From Vicia villosa (Eukaryota; Streptophyta; Magnoliopsida; Fabales; Fabaceae), in the NCBI RefSeq assembly GCF_029867415.1, contig NW_026705154.1, positions 186,001-250,000 of the forward strand: a stretch of 64,000 bases of DNA. Reading direction: 5' to 3'. The position numbers and the translations under genes are program-made. Within the stretch, counting starts at the first letter, position 1, and each line of letters begins with the position of its first letter. Below the pieces are notes generated by a model that was given only the letters and a program-made list of their open reading frames with translations, was not told the origin of the DNA and did not search any database. Shown one piece after another: positions 1 through 15,146 of this stretch.

Positions 1-200
1 CGACCTATATTAATGCATGTGTCGACCAATATCAGGTCATGTGTTGACACATTCAAACAAAAGCTACGGGCTTTAAAACTAAAGCACATGTGTCAACCTG
101 AAATTCGTATGCGTCGATCTAAAATATTGTATGTGTCGACACATTCAAACAAAAGCTACATGCTTTATTGTTGCAGTACATGTGTCGACCTATGAAAGGT
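1..200. repeat. Diverged tandem repeat, about 92-bp period
   Basis: A block beginning TGTYGACACATTCAAACAAA is present at 42 and again at 134, a 92-bp offset. The motif ATGTGTCGAC recurs several times around them. The window edge cuts the array, so its full extent is unknown. The short open frame across it is a by-product of the repeat. Confidence 0.55.
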
Positions 201-852
201 ATTTGTACACACTTGTGTTTTGAGCAAAAAGTAATTTTTAAAGCTTGCAGCTGATTTTTAATGTTATGTAATTCATTTTTGATGCATGCATGATACATTT
301 TCCAAACATGTTCTCAGTGCATTCCAAGATCTCTAATGCTAAGGTGCACATAATGACTCAGAGATACCGTTCAATGTACAAAAATGATAAAGTTTTCCTA
401 GTTTTGACATCATTCAAAACATCTAATGGGCAAATGCACTCATTTTTTTGCATGTAATCTTTCCATAATATTATAAAATTGGGAGGTAATTTTTGGATAA
501 ATTTTTTGTTTTTTTTAAATTCTGCACTACATAATACACTGATTTTGTACGAACAGTGGTTTAGGTGGGTCCATAGAAGCATCTCCGGACACACTTTTTA
601 ATTATGACACAAAAACAAAACATGGACTATACGGACACACGTCTCTGAAAAATGTCTTGATGATATGATAGGATTTGTAAGGTCCTAATTGATTTACAAA
701 TTCTACAAATAGAGGTTTCTCATTCCATGTTCTTTACAAAAACCATAATAAATACATATCCCCATATTGCATTTAAGTATATTAATGGCCCAAATCCCCC
801 TTTTTAATATAGGGTTTGCAAGAACACACTTCTCGTAAATCTTAAATTCAAA
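201..852. other. Intergenic, nothing recognised
   Basis: AT-rich DNA with scattered stops in all frames. I see no gene, RNA or clear repeat structure here. Confidence 0.5.
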
Positions 853-1113
853 CTGAATACTCTCCTGCGATATTCAGAAAATCAGAGAGTTGTCAAGCTC
901 GAGTATCATTCACCTTCGATTGACAATGAAGAAAAATTACACTTCACCATGCTTAAATTGCAGACGAATGAGGATTTAAAGGCTACGTGGAGTACATTTT
1001 ACCGTTATTCAAAAAAGAGTCCAATGGAAGTGGATACGATGATTGCACGATCAACCAAAGATATTATAAGAATGTTGCAACATCGCAAACCACCCGTTTG
1101 TAATGGAATGTAA
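853..1113 (+). pseudogene. Coding-like fragment, probably from a dispersed transposon family
   Basis: A frame without stops runs from about 853 to the TAA at 1111-1113 (about 86 codons), with no clear ATG at its start. The translation has protein-like composition, including VVKLEYHSPSIDNEEKLHF and later EVDTMIARSTKDIIRML. The pattern recalls short N-terminal pieces attached to transposon-derived proteins in legumes, but I cannot name the family with certainty. No upstream exon, promoter or splice partner was found, so it is treated as a relic. Confidence 0.3.
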
Positions 1114-1721
1114 TGTTAAATTGATGCTAACGTTAACGATTAACTACATAATATTTATTTTGATGTTAATTTATGTTATATTTTTCCATTATACCATTAT
1201 TACTAGGTGTTTCTTATTTGATCTGATAAATCACATTCCACAAATGCATCTCCAAACAATTTTTTTAACAAAATAAAGGTTTCGCATCAATTTGCATTGT
1301 TTATAACTAGTAAATCATATTTTAGAGATTCATCTCCAAATCATTATAGGTTTATATGAAGATGTATCTCTTGACTATTTCTCTAAATACTAAAAGCAGT
1401 TGTAACTTGTCATACTAGTGGGAAGAAGATTTCCTAAGCAATTTCCACCTTACATACATGAGAGAGTAAAGGGTTTCCTAACAATTTCCTAAGCAATTTC
1501 CACCTTACATACTTGGGAAGAAGATTTCCTAAGCAATTTCCTAGATATTGATAATATGTTCAACAATATTAATGTTTTTTTTTATATTATAATTCGTTTT
1601 AACAATTTTATGAATATTAAAATAATATAATGAATATTGTATTAAAAAAATTATGAAAAAAAATTATAAAATAACTTTTTCTTAATAATATGTGAAAATA
1701 AATTAAAAGAAATAACATAAA

Positions 1722-1724
<3 letters not shown>
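1114..1724. other. Intergenic, with a short local duplication
   Basis: No gene seen. The phrase AAGATTTCCTAAGCAATTTC with its flanks is repeated between about 1423 and 1534, a local duplication of roughly 90 bp. The rest is AT-rich. Confidence 0.5.

Positions 1725-1814
<90 letters not shown>
1725..1814. repeat. (TA)n microsatellite, about 90 bp
   Basis: Uninterrupted TA dinucleotide run. Confidence 0.97.
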
Positions 1815-1818
<4 letters not shown>

Positions 1819-2365
1819 TAACAAGAAAATAATATTAATAATTTATTGATATGTAAAATAACTTATAATTGATCTCTTTATTTTTAATTTTACACATAAT
1901 TTTGTTCTCGTAATTTTAATAAGTTTCATGTGCGTTAACTAAAAAAAATTGAAATGTATGAGTTAAGTGTTAAATTGAGATAAATTGTGAGACTAGATAT
2001 GAGTTTTTTAAAGTTTGTCATTGAAGCAAATAATAGATAAGCTACTTAAAGAAGATATGACATAAAGAAATCCACAAAATACAAAATAGATGATCTAAGT
2101 TTTTGTAAATAGTAGGTTACTCATATAATGTTTAAGTGTATGAATACTGTTTTTATTGAATTAAAATTGTTATAATAGTAAATAATTAAATAAATCAATC
2201 AACAAATGATTAAATAAAGTCAATTTTAATAGACTTTCATGGAAGTTGGTGGGGATATTTTCCCTTATATATTAATATTTTGAAATCTTTAAAGAATGAA
2301 GGAAGTATCAAAGTAGTTATCATTAATCTTTAATACATTTTCCCTCTTCCAATTTAACGCGCTTG
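1815..2365. other. Upstream region of SAG101 copy 1
   Basis: AT-rich sequence without open frames of note. The last part is the presumed distal promoter of the gene starting at 2510. Confidence 0.5.
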
Positions 2366-2371
2366 TTGACT
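2366..2371 (+). promoter_or_regulatory. W-box (TTGACT) in the SAG101 copy 1 promoter
   Basis: TTGACT lies about 140 bp before the ATG. A matching TTGACT lies about 170 bp before the ATG of the second copy, in a similar context (cgttgacttc). The broken third copy has GTCGAC there instead. W-boxes are bound by WRKY factors and are common in immune-gene promoters. A TATA-like run (ctatttatatat) follows near 2437. Function is inferred from position and motif only. Confidence 0.45.
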
Positions 2372-2509
2372 CAACTATATATTTCCTTCACTTTTCCTGT
2401 AACTTTCCTTTGTCTCTTCCAAAGAGACTTTTCACTCACTATTTATATATCAACACTTTCTCCTTCACAATTCACAACCTTCAAATTCTCCAACTTTTTC
2501 TCAACCACA

Positions 2510-5996
<3,487 letters not shown>

Positions 5997-6206
5997 AGAA
6001 TTGTCACCTCCAGTGATTTTAACAATGTGAAATATCTAAAAACTCCTTTCATCGTGATAGAAGAATGAACCACCGTAAAATTTCATGAAAGATTGTAACT
6101 TAAATAGTTAAGATTTTTCAAGATTAGATATTAGTCATTTGTGAAAGGATAAGTCAATCTTTAATTTTCTCCTAAAAGCTTAGTTTTTTTTATTATTTAT
6201 TTTGAT

Positions 6207-6249
6207 CTGAATTTGTGGTAGTTTAATCTAGTAGCATGTCTGAATTTTA
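6207..6249. repeat. SAG101 3'-flank repeat, first copy
   Basis: Sequence ctgaatttgtggtagtttaa and following resembles 9716-9770 and 22851-22905. It continues after the Tourist MITE at 6824 (taatgttttcttatttaact). It marks the downstream flank of a duplicated SAG101 unit. Confidence 0.55.
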
Positions 6250-6820
6250 GAGTGTGTTTGGATGAGGTAATTAAGAATTTTCAAGGAATTTAAAATTCTA
6301 AGTAATTCAAATGATTCAATTGAAATTCATTCAATTTTAAATTCTTTTGTTTGGATGAAGTATTAAAATGATTCATTGTTAAATTTTTTTGGTCAATTTC
6401 ATCAATTTTAAAACTTTTGGGCCAAATTTAAAATATGAAAATTAGGGACTAATTTGCAATTTTAGAAAATTTTAAGGACCATTTTGTAAATTTTGAAAAT
6501 TATTAGGGACTTATTTGCAATTTTATGAAAAATTTTGGGATAAATTTATAATTTTAATAAAATATAAGGATCATTTTGCAAATTTAGTAAAATTAACAAT
6601 AAACAATTTAACACTCAAGTTATGGAGCAATTTCAAATTCTTTACTTTTTGGTGTCATTTGAAATTCTTTAAATTTAACTTGAATAAAATACTTCACAAA
6701 TTTACATCATTTTAACAATTCTCCATATTTTTCATCCAAACAATGAATTTTGGTCAAATCATTTTCAAATCCCTCAAAAAATTACTTTCCCTCATTAAAA
6801 TGCTCCATCCAAACACACTC
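6250..6820. mobile_element. Tourist-like (PIF/Harbinger) MITE, 571 bp
   Basis: Ends are GAGTGTGTTTGGATG and the complement CATCCAAACACACTC. They are flanked on both sides by TTA (6247-6249 and 6821-6823), the target duplication of PIF/Harbinger elements. The interior has several AT-rich inverted segments and repeats of the phrase gggacyaatttgcaattt. It has no transposase. Confidence 0.85.
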
Positions 6821-6877
6821 TTAATGTTTTCTTATTTAACTTTTTTTTATCAGTACTATTATATTTGTGTTTTTTTT

Positions 6878-7186
6878 TAAATATTTAGAAAATAAAATAA
6901 AGTACACACGCTTGCTTCGTCGACTTCACCAGAGCATCTTCTTTGCAATTTCATTGACATCAATTTTCCAAAGACTATACTTTTTCTCTTCCATTAACCA
7001 TAATGGTCTATACTTCTATTAAATATTTCAATTCAATCACCATGACATGACACACATTAAAAAATAATCATACTAATAGAATATGATACTATTATTACTG
7101 ATTTATGTTGCATAACAATTTTATTTATTTATTTATTTGTTAATTATGTTTCAGATTTAGCAGGGCAATTTAGCATTCAACTCAAC
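6878..7186 (+). pseudogene. Truncated third SAG101 copy (promoter, exon 1, intron 1, start of exon 2)
   Basis: This block aligns by eye with the upstream region and first intron of SAG101 copy 2 (about 23770-24110). Shared landmarks are the acacacgct.gctt start, the phrase aaagactatactttttct, the start context tcaattcaatcaccatgaca, the intron phrase actattattactgattt, the ATTT repeats and the acceptor before atttag. Exon 1 (ATG at 7042) is damaged by a 5-bp duplication (atgacatgac) that gives ATG ACA TGA. The donor gtaagt is lost. Exon 2 begins at 7156 but homology stops within about 30 bp, where an LTR-like sequence follows. The rest of the gene is missing. Confidence 0.8.
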
Positions 7187-7189
7187 TTT

Positions 7190-8640
7190 CATGATAGGCT
7201 ATTTGTTATGGGCTAACCAAGAGCCAGCTAGTTGGCCCAAAGAAAGGAACAATTCGATTAACCACTCGCAACATATGAATTATCAAAGGAAAGATGGTAG
7301 GAGATTCATTCCCAGATACATCCAACATTTTTCCTTATTTTATTTTCGAAAAATAACATAAACGACTCCTCTATATAAATGGAAAGCGTCATTCTCTAAA
7401 TAGACAATTTCAAATTTAAACCTCATTCACTCATCTCATTTATATAGTGATTTGAGCGTTAAAGTGTCAACCTAACAAATTCTACCCATTCTTCACCGCA
7501 TAAGAAGATCAAATTCACTGTTGCTTCCCACAACCTCTATACTCCGATCAATTCAAATTCCATAATGAAACAGTGACGCCGTATGTGAGAATCAACTTCT
7601 AATTCATGCGTTTTACACAAGTGAATACTTTCACTTCGATTCACTAATTCAAAACTTTGTCGACCTTAGAGTTCTTGAGATCGACCTTTAGATCCGATGT
7701 TTTTGATCTATTCCAATAGCAGATCAACTTTCATTTTTAGAATTTTCAAATCTATAATCTCCAGATCTTCACATAATGACTGAATCTAAAGTCACTCACG
7801 CTAATACTTTACACGAAGCATCCTTCGCTTCTGGCATTGCTCAAGCCACAAGAGATCCACCGCCTCCTCTTCAAGGTGGCGTGGATCAGGTCGTTGTAAA
7901 TACTTTATTACTTCCAGACCTCCTCTAATCTCTTCCGATCGTAGGATTTGCTCCACATGTCCATCAAGGTAAGCCTTCGCTCAGACCTCTAATGCTACCA
8001 CCAGCCTCAAAACTAGAAGCATTGTCCAGTTTCTAGTTGTAACAGGCTAACCTCAGAATACAAGGCACAGATGAGTTACTGAACAACATGTATAATATAT
8101 TTCGACAACAAAACTCTTAATATAAGAAAGATTGACTTGTCTGAAAGAAAGCCTACACAATGCGCCAGTAAAAGGGAACACCGTGCAAAAAGCCGCTTCC
8201 AGAAGAAGCCAAACTATTATCTCTGAGTCAGCTGCATCACAATGAGACAAAGTTTTAAAGTCTCTGAATCACTAAAAAAGACATCAAACTCCTCCTCACA
8301 CTCCTAGAAGAAGTTAAGGTAGTTACGTTCCTCTGGAGGAACAAGTTGAGAAACCTCCAATGAAGAATCCACAGAAGCATCCTCTTTGTGCCCGCATCCT
8401 AGACAACCAAAAACCAAAGTTGCTGGAGAAAACTCAAAATATGAAGGAGTATGACGAGAAAGGAGATCCTAACGAGTACCTACAGCTCATTGATAAATGT
8501 TTGAACTACTTTCACGTCAATGAGACGGCGAAGTGAAAGTTATTTGCACTAACATTGAAGGGATCTGATAGGCTTTGGTTCAAAGCTATGCCGAAAATGA
8601 ATATTGAGTTCTAGACTAATTTGTGCAAGAAATAAAATCT
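7190..8640 (+). mobile_element. Decayed 5' part of a Ty3/gypsy element (LTR, primer site, gag start)
   Basis: About 7190-7570 is LTR-like. It is followed by tgacgccgtatgtgagaa (7573-7590), a degraded form of the TGGCGCCGTCTGTGGGAA block next to the LTR of the intact-ended gypsy in this window. A frame with stops near 8430-8600 reads like gag (EYDEKGDPNEYLQLIDKC, then LTLKGSDRLWFKAMP). No pol is attached. The element starts inside exon 2 of the third SAG101 copy, so its arrival probably destroyed that gene. Confidence 0.6.
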
Positions 8641-9715
8641 AACAAATAGATCTAGCTATTGGAAAATTCGCAACCATAATGGCTGTATCATGCTTGCGAT
8701 GACTTGCTTTTTTGGTCATATTTTGTTGTTGCTATTTATAGGATAAAGAGAGGAAAAAATGGAGTTCCGAATTTGATAGTAGAAAGTGAAGGCAAAGAGT
8801 TCAGGAACAAGAATTTTTATAGTTTTGGAGCCATTGGAGACGTATTTCTTTATTGATTTTTATGTAGCCTTTATCTAAACTAATGGTAATGAATTGTATC
8901 ACTATGAGTAGCTAGATTTCTCTTGATTAGGTCTTAGAAGATGAACTTGATTTTACTTGGTTGGATCATATGATTGTTAGATGTTATTGGAATGCTTATA
9001 TTATATAATTTACATTCAATTACTTTTATTCTTAAGGCTCTTTGGGTGTTGAAACGCACAAAGTGAATTTTGATGATTAGGGATTATTGACGTAAGTCTA
9101 CCTACTGAAAATAAAGCAATTTTTCAACTTAATAATTAACTAGGAATATGTAATTATAAGTTGTGGTTAGAGAATTAATGCACGTAGATCGCCTAGTTTT
9201 ACTTCAAATTTTACTAAGGAATTAGAGAATGGTAGTCTAAATTAATGAGGTGTGCGTCAAGAAATTGGGTAAAGTAGTATTGTTAATTCATTGTAAGATT
9301 ATAAAGTCAATTTGATTCAAATAATACACAATCATCAGGAGAAAAAAATTAAGAAATTTAAATAAGATCTAACATTTTTTCATTATCATATATTTTATCA
9401 ATTTTATTCGCGTAATTTATTTTCACAAAACAATATGAAACCCTCCTTTTTTTTTACTTTAAAAAGCATAATTACAACCTTGTTAAAATTTGTAATTTCT
9501 CTGAAGAAGATCTTTATTGTATTATTTGAGCTAAATTTGTTCGCTTGCTAAAAAAAAATCATATATTTTGTTTAACGTGTGGTTGGTGGCTTGGGGCATT
9601 AGAAAAGAAATCAATAATAAATTGTTTGAAATAGAAAGGTTTCCGGTGTACCCGTTGTCTAATAAAGTAAAGGTCCTTGTTTTGGGTTGCTAATAGTTAC
9701 AAAAAACAAATAGCT
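8641..9715. other. Non-coding, probably retroelement-derived
   Basis: No gene seen. Stretches such as gaaattgggtaaagtagtat and gaagatctttattgtattat look like untranslated retrotransposon sequence, but I cannot assign a family. No recognisable body of the third SAG101 gene remains here. Confidence 0.4.
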
Positions 9716-9770
9716 CTGAATTTTGTGGGGGTTTAGTCTAGTTGTATGTTTGAAGCTTAATGTTATTTAT
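9716..9770. repeat. SAG101 3'-flank repeat, second copy
   Basis: Sequence ctgaattttgtgggggttta and following matches the flank after SAG101 copy 1 and the block at 22851. It ends in TTATTTAT (9763-9770), the left target duplication of the hAT insertion. Confidence 0.6.
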
Positions 9771-10247
9771 TTGGGGTGTTCGCGATGCGGTTTGGACGAT
9801 TTTAACTCTAAAAATCATCTGAATTGCAAGAGAAAAAAACACACGATTCGATTTGGTTCGGTTGGCTTTCAAAAATAAAACCAAACCAATGTGGTTTGGA
9901 TTGGTTCGATTTTTTTCAAAAAAATTATTGAACCATACACACATGTAGAGAAAAACATAATTTTGTGTTTAATACATTGTCATAAAAAAAAATTATAATT
10001 GTCAAAATAAATTTATGATTTGATACATAAAAATGCGTCTTACAATTTTATCTTAGGTCTAAAGAATGATATACATGAAATTGCATTCGTAAATATATAT
10101 TATACAAAGAATACGATAAAATATATTTTATGAAAATAGTATTTATAAATGAATAATATTTTATTTTTATGATGATATATAAATTAAAATAAATATCATA
10201 CAAAAAATATGATAAAATATACACATAATACCAGGTGATTTTTCTAA

Positions 10248-10381
<134 letters not shown>

Positions 10382-10662
10382 TCGGTCCTTTGAATTTGGG
10401 TGTCTTGGGCGAATCAAAATAGTGGTGCCCATATAATTTTTTAACAATAAATACACAAGGATAAAAGAAATAATTGGATAAAAAACACATTTTCATTTGA
10501 CAATGTGCAAAAGGAATAGAAATATAGATCTTGGAATTAATATTTATACTACATCAAAATGTAAACCACTATAAAGAGACTTATTCTTCTTCTTCTTGAT
10601 CCCGTCTTTTTTTCTATAAAAAAAAAAAACCAAACCTTTAAAATTATTTAAATATCATCTTC

Positions 10663-11620
10663 TTAGTATTTTTTTTTTGCAAAATCATTAATAATTTGTT
10701 CATAATCAAGGTTCTTCAAGAAATTATTTTCAATTGAAATCAACACAAGACTATTTAATCTATCTTGTAACATAGTAGAACTCAAATAAGAATTTAATAA
10801 TTTTAATTTAGAAAAACTTCTTTCAGCAGATGCAACACTGATAGAAATAGTCAATATTACTCTATAATGTATGCTTGCATTAGGAAAACAATTAAAAGTC
10901 TTTAAAGAACTCAATATCATATATCTTGATTTTGATTCAACTGTTAAAACTTCTCTAATAATTTTCAATTCTTCAAACAAAATTTCACCATCAAGATCAA
11001 GAGAATCACCATGTTTTAAACAAGTTTCAAGTTGTTTACAACATGCTTTCAAGTTCCTATCAAATAATGATCTAAGTATTTTAATACTAAACAAGAATCC
11101 AAAAATATTTTATATGTGCCATACTACTAAAATCTTATATCAAGTTAGCCAATTGTTTGATCTACAATATATAAGAAATAATGATTTCGAAAAGTCTCTT
11201 CAGTAGACTCAAGATTCAGTTGTGTGAGTTGAGATGAAATTTTCATCATAATGTTGTTTTTTACTAATTTGACGTTTTTGAAAAAACACAAATTCAATCT
11301 CTATTTCATTGTCAATCTTTTCAGCATTAGCCTTACCATTTACAAATCCAGATTCTATATATTTTTTCAAATACTTGATCAAACCTTTTACTAGTTCTAT
11401 AGCCACATCAATATACATGTTTTTTTTTTGCAAACTTTTGTTAATTTCATTAACAACAGATAACAATTCAAACCAAATAATCATAGCTACTAAAAATTCA
11501 AAGTTTCAAATTTCATGAGTTGCTTAAGATTTGACTTCACTCTTATTTTCAGGATCATTATCTTGTTCAGCAGCTAGTTGAAGTAATGATTCACTCTTAA
11601 TTTTGGAATCCATAATATAA
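10663..11620 (-). pseudogene. hAT transposase remnant (ZMYM1/TTF-type), C-terminal half
   Basis: The minus strand encodes the C-terminal hAT dimerisation region, with SVASAERSFSKLKLLNSYL followed by MLQDRLNSLVLISIEN. Further upstream (11209-11484) is the matching middle region (YIDVAIELVKGLIKYLKKYI and EIEFVFFQKRQI). The two parts are joined through a frame-shifted stretch near 11100-11208, and stops occur near 11520. This domain order matches plant hAT proteins annotated as zinc-finger MYM-type or TTF-type. The catalytic N-terminal part is missing. The gypsy element inserted at 11770 cuts the 5' side. The opposite hAT end lies at about 22540-22620 (gtgcccctaaaattatgggg ... cagggtcacccc). Confidence 0.75.
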
Positions 11621-11769
11621 AATATTTTTTATATCATTATTTTAATTTTAGTGTCTCAATTAAACTCTTTAGTTGCTAAAATTATGGATATATTAATTGA
11701 TTTTATTTTAGAGAAATTAATTGATTTTATTCTACTCTATATTTTATTTATGAGAAATTACATTCTTTT

Positions 11770-12374
11770 TGATCGTACCTGATTAGAAGAATCGTCGCTG
11801 GCTGCTCGGAACTGTGTCTTCGAGGAGTGAGGAGGGGGTGTACCTGCAAGGTACTCCGATGCCAAAGTAAGGAAACGAGCAAAGGAGTGCAAGTACAAGC
11901 TAAAAGTAAGAAAGAAGTGAATACCTGACCCTCTAGTGAAAGAGGGTATTTATAGCCCCCAGCGCTGGGCCATGATCTCGCTATTGGGTTGGACTTCCAA
12001 GCCCAACTAGGAGACTGCCAAGTTTCCTGAGCGGAAATATCGGAGGAGCGTAAGTGCCCTCTATCCTGGTTAATTGCTCCGAAGTTTAAGGGAGACGCGG
12101 TCTTTTAGGGACCACGTGGACTCCGCATTATTCGGGGGGTTGGATATGAAGGAGCCCTACGAGGAGTAAGGTCCTCGGCGAAGGTGATGCTCGCGTGGAG
12201 CAGGGTCCTCGGCTCACAGAGGATGTTATCGGGGGACCTCCTTGCCGGGCGCTTGGTGGCCCGAGGAGCATTACGCCGAGGATGGTGGAGATGAGCACTC
12301 TTAGTCCAATTGGAGAGCGCAGAGTGGTTTGGGCCTTTAAGGCTAAGTGGGCCGAAGCTACATTGGGCCTAATC
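11770..12374 (-). repeat. 3' LTR of the Tat-type gypsy (inner end truncated)
   Basis: It starts TGATCGTACCTG on the plus strand and matches the right LTR for 605 bp up to gggcctaatc. The right LTR continues with ttggcccagtccaaaaca, but here ggcggatgacagcgattcc follows instead. So the first 18 bases of the LTR (element sense) and any adjacent polypurine tract are missing. Confidence 0.88.
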
Positions 12375-12762
12375 GGCGGATGACAGCGATTCCTACGACT
12401 TTGATGATGCTCGGCCACGGTGATAACGCTCGGCATTGGTGGGATGGATCCCCGTCGAATGGTTGTGCTCGAATGGAGCGGTTCGTGGGTTGAAAAGAAA
12501 AGTCGCGCGTGTATAGCACGCGCTGACGTGGCATATGCAATGATTGCCTAGGGTCTAGATGGCGGCGCTTGTCAGGGGGCGCGACGTTTCGTCTTCCGAG
12601 CTTTTTCCCTGTAAAAAGGGGTGAGTCCCCACATTTAGGCGTTTTTCCTCTCTGTTCGCGCGCTCGGCTTTAGATAAACGATCCCCGGAGGAAGTTGGTC
12701 GTTTCACCGCTCGTAGGAATCGCTGTCGTCCGCCGAGGAGTTCATCCCAGCCATCATTTTCC

Positions 12763-15146
12763 ATGTCTTCAGGTATATTTACGAATCTTTTCCCAGTTTT
12801 TATGTCTTTTTCGTATGGTTTCGAGAGCTCGCGACTGCGCACTTTCGCTGTTCTCGCCGTCTTCGTCGGCTGTGCCCCATGCACAGTCGTCACTTTTCCT
12901 CGGGTTATTCAAGCGATGCCCGGGGGTCAGTTTATGGACTAGACGATGTTTCTGTTCAGGTCTTCGTGAGTTCTTAGGTTCGACTGCCGTAATCACATCC
13001 TTTTTTGCTAAGTTTTGGCGCGAGTCCTCGGCTGACAGATGGATTTGTCCTTGATGAGGGGTTTAGCCGGGGGCTCTGCTGCTCCTGCTCTACCCTTTCG
13101 CTTGTGTTGCGGTGGAAGGGTGGATTTGATGAACCGTCGAATTCATTTTTTCCTTCTGCATGCAGGTGAATCTGATTCGAGTGTCAGTTCGGGGTCGAGT
13201 TCGGAATCTGGCTCGTGGGCTAGTGGCTCGGAGAACACGACGGCGAGCAGCTCTGATGTTGAAGTTGTTGAGATTCAAAACACGCCCGCCACAGCCGAGG
13301 AGGACCATGAGGATTCCCCCGGTTCGGATGCCGAGGGAGGGGTTTCTCCAATGCCGCTCTTTAGTTATGAATGCACGGTCGACCTAGACTGGGTAGCCGA
13401 CGAACCTATGTTGGTTGTTTCCCGATACACCGAATCCTTAAACGGAGCTTTTAGGGAGATCGAGGTTCGGGGAGATGGTGATGAGTTGAACTACCAAGTA
13501 GGCTTCCCGTCTCGACATGAGCGCGTATGTTCTCGTTTTGATAGGGACAATTTTGCTATGTATGAATATGTGTTCAAGGAGCTTGGTTTTCGTCTGCCCT
13601 TCTCCGGCTTCCAGACTTCTTTGTTGGTGTTTCTTGCCCTGGCGCCATCTCAACTGCATCCGAACGCCTTCGCTTTTATGCGGGCATTTGAGATTGTTTG
13701 CGACTACTTGGGTATCGGTGCTACGACCGCTTTGTTCGGCCGCTGCTTCCGTGTCCAAAGACAGACGGCAGACGGGCGTTATAGTTGGATCTCCTTAAGA
13801 AATGCTGACAGAAAACTTTTCGGGATGTATACCGACTCGGTGAAGGGTTTTAAGGATCGGTATTTCCTCGTCCGTCCGTACAGCCCGGCAGCTTATTCTG
13901 CTTTGTCTGATATCGTGGAGGTGCAGGATGAGGACGACAACTTGGAGAGGGATGAAGACGGGCAGGTAGTGAAGGAGTTCTGCACAGCGTTTACGTTCTT
14001 TTGGTGGAAAGGCCACTTCTCGTCTCCCCCTAAAAGTTATGCTTGGGAAGACGGAGAGCTGGACGAGCACAATACGGCGTCATATTCGGTTCTCTGCAAG
14101 TATGTAGACGATTTCACCATGTCTCAGTGGGTGACGAGGAAAGGGGATCCCATCTTGGACGAGAATGGTGTGCCGAAGGTAGAGCCGCGGGCCATCAATA
14201 CTAAGGCCCTGTTATCTTGTCAGACTCCCGAGGAGACCCGTGCGCTGTTAGGTCGTATTTGGGCTATTTATCTTGTTTTGTCTCTGCTGTTTGGTGTTTT
14301 CGCTAACATGTTTTCTTTCCTTTTTCAGATGCTATGGCGGAGAAGGATGACAAGCTCTTGAAGATGGTAACTCAAGATGCGAGGAAGCTTCGGGAGAAAA
14401 AGGCCCGGGCGGCGGGTGCCGGTGACAACGCAGGTTCGGCTGGTTCGCCTCGGGTAATCTTGGATGGTGAAAGGACTCCAAAAAGGTCTCGTCCTGCTGA
14501 GGGGGCTCGTGAAGAGACGTCGAGCCTTGAGCCCGACCGCGCTTTTGTGCTGCCTCCTTACTTCAAAGATGGGGGTTACTTTGAAAAGTTTCCTCTGGCA
14601 ACCTCTCCGGATGAAGCCCGTCGGGTGGAGAAGATGGGATCCCCCGCCCTCCTCAAGCAGCTAGCGAGTGATGGTGCTGCCGTGATGAAGGTTTTGGGGA
14701 TGGCCCAAGTGTTAGCTAGGGGTGGCCCGGTTTCTGCCGAGGCTCTGAAGAAGGCGGAGTCGGCCAGGAAGCATGCCGAGGACGAGGCGAAAACCTTGAA
14801 GGCCGACCGTGAGAAGTTGAAGAAGAAGATTGATGGGGTTCTGAAGCAGAAGGATGAGGAGATTGCGGTGGAGAAAAAGAAACTTGCCGATCTTCAACTG
14901 GAATGGGCACCCTCGGCTGACGAGTTCCTGGATGTGCCTGCTCTGAAATCCAGGGCCGAGCTCGTCGAGAAGATAAATGGGCTTAAGATGAACCTTGCCG
15001 AGATGGCCGAAGCTGGGTTCAACTGTGCAGTCCGTCAGCTGAAGCTTCTGAACCTGGGCCTGAAGATGGACAACATTGGGCTTTCGTCGAAAATTGTGGA
15101 CGGGGTGCTGGTGCCTGAGTCCCCCGATGGCGAAGAGGAGCCTTAG
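12763..15146 (+). CDS. Spliced antisense ORF of the gypsy element (Transposase_28-like protein)
   Basis: Three exons join with consensus sites in one open frame of 637 residues: 12763-12772, 13166-14251 and 14329-15146. Introns are GT...AG, 393 and 77 bp. The N-terminus is acidic and Ser-rich (about residues 4-70). Around residues 135-200 is a conserved block, including YVFKELGFRLPFSGFQTSLL, resembling the Pfam family called putative gypsy type transposon (Transposase_28). Residues about 507-560 are rich in Lys, Glu and Ala and look like a coiled coil. Antisense ORFs between integrase and 3' LTR are known in some Tat-lineage elements; their function is unresolved. No stop or frameshift is present, unlike the sense polyprotein. 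Exon 1 of 10 bp is the least certain part. Starting at 13039 or 14334 would give unspliced ORFs of 440 and 270 codons. Confidence 0.7.

Noticed and set aside
9738..9944. 68-codon minus-strand frame at the left hAT end
   Set aside because: It overlaps the repetitive ggtttggttcgg sub-terminal sequence of the element and has no protein-like features.
12128..12540. Open frames of 60-102 codons in the gypsy LTR (also 22115-22439)
   Set aside because: GC-rich LTR sequence with few stops; present in both LTRs and on both strands, with no recognisable domain.
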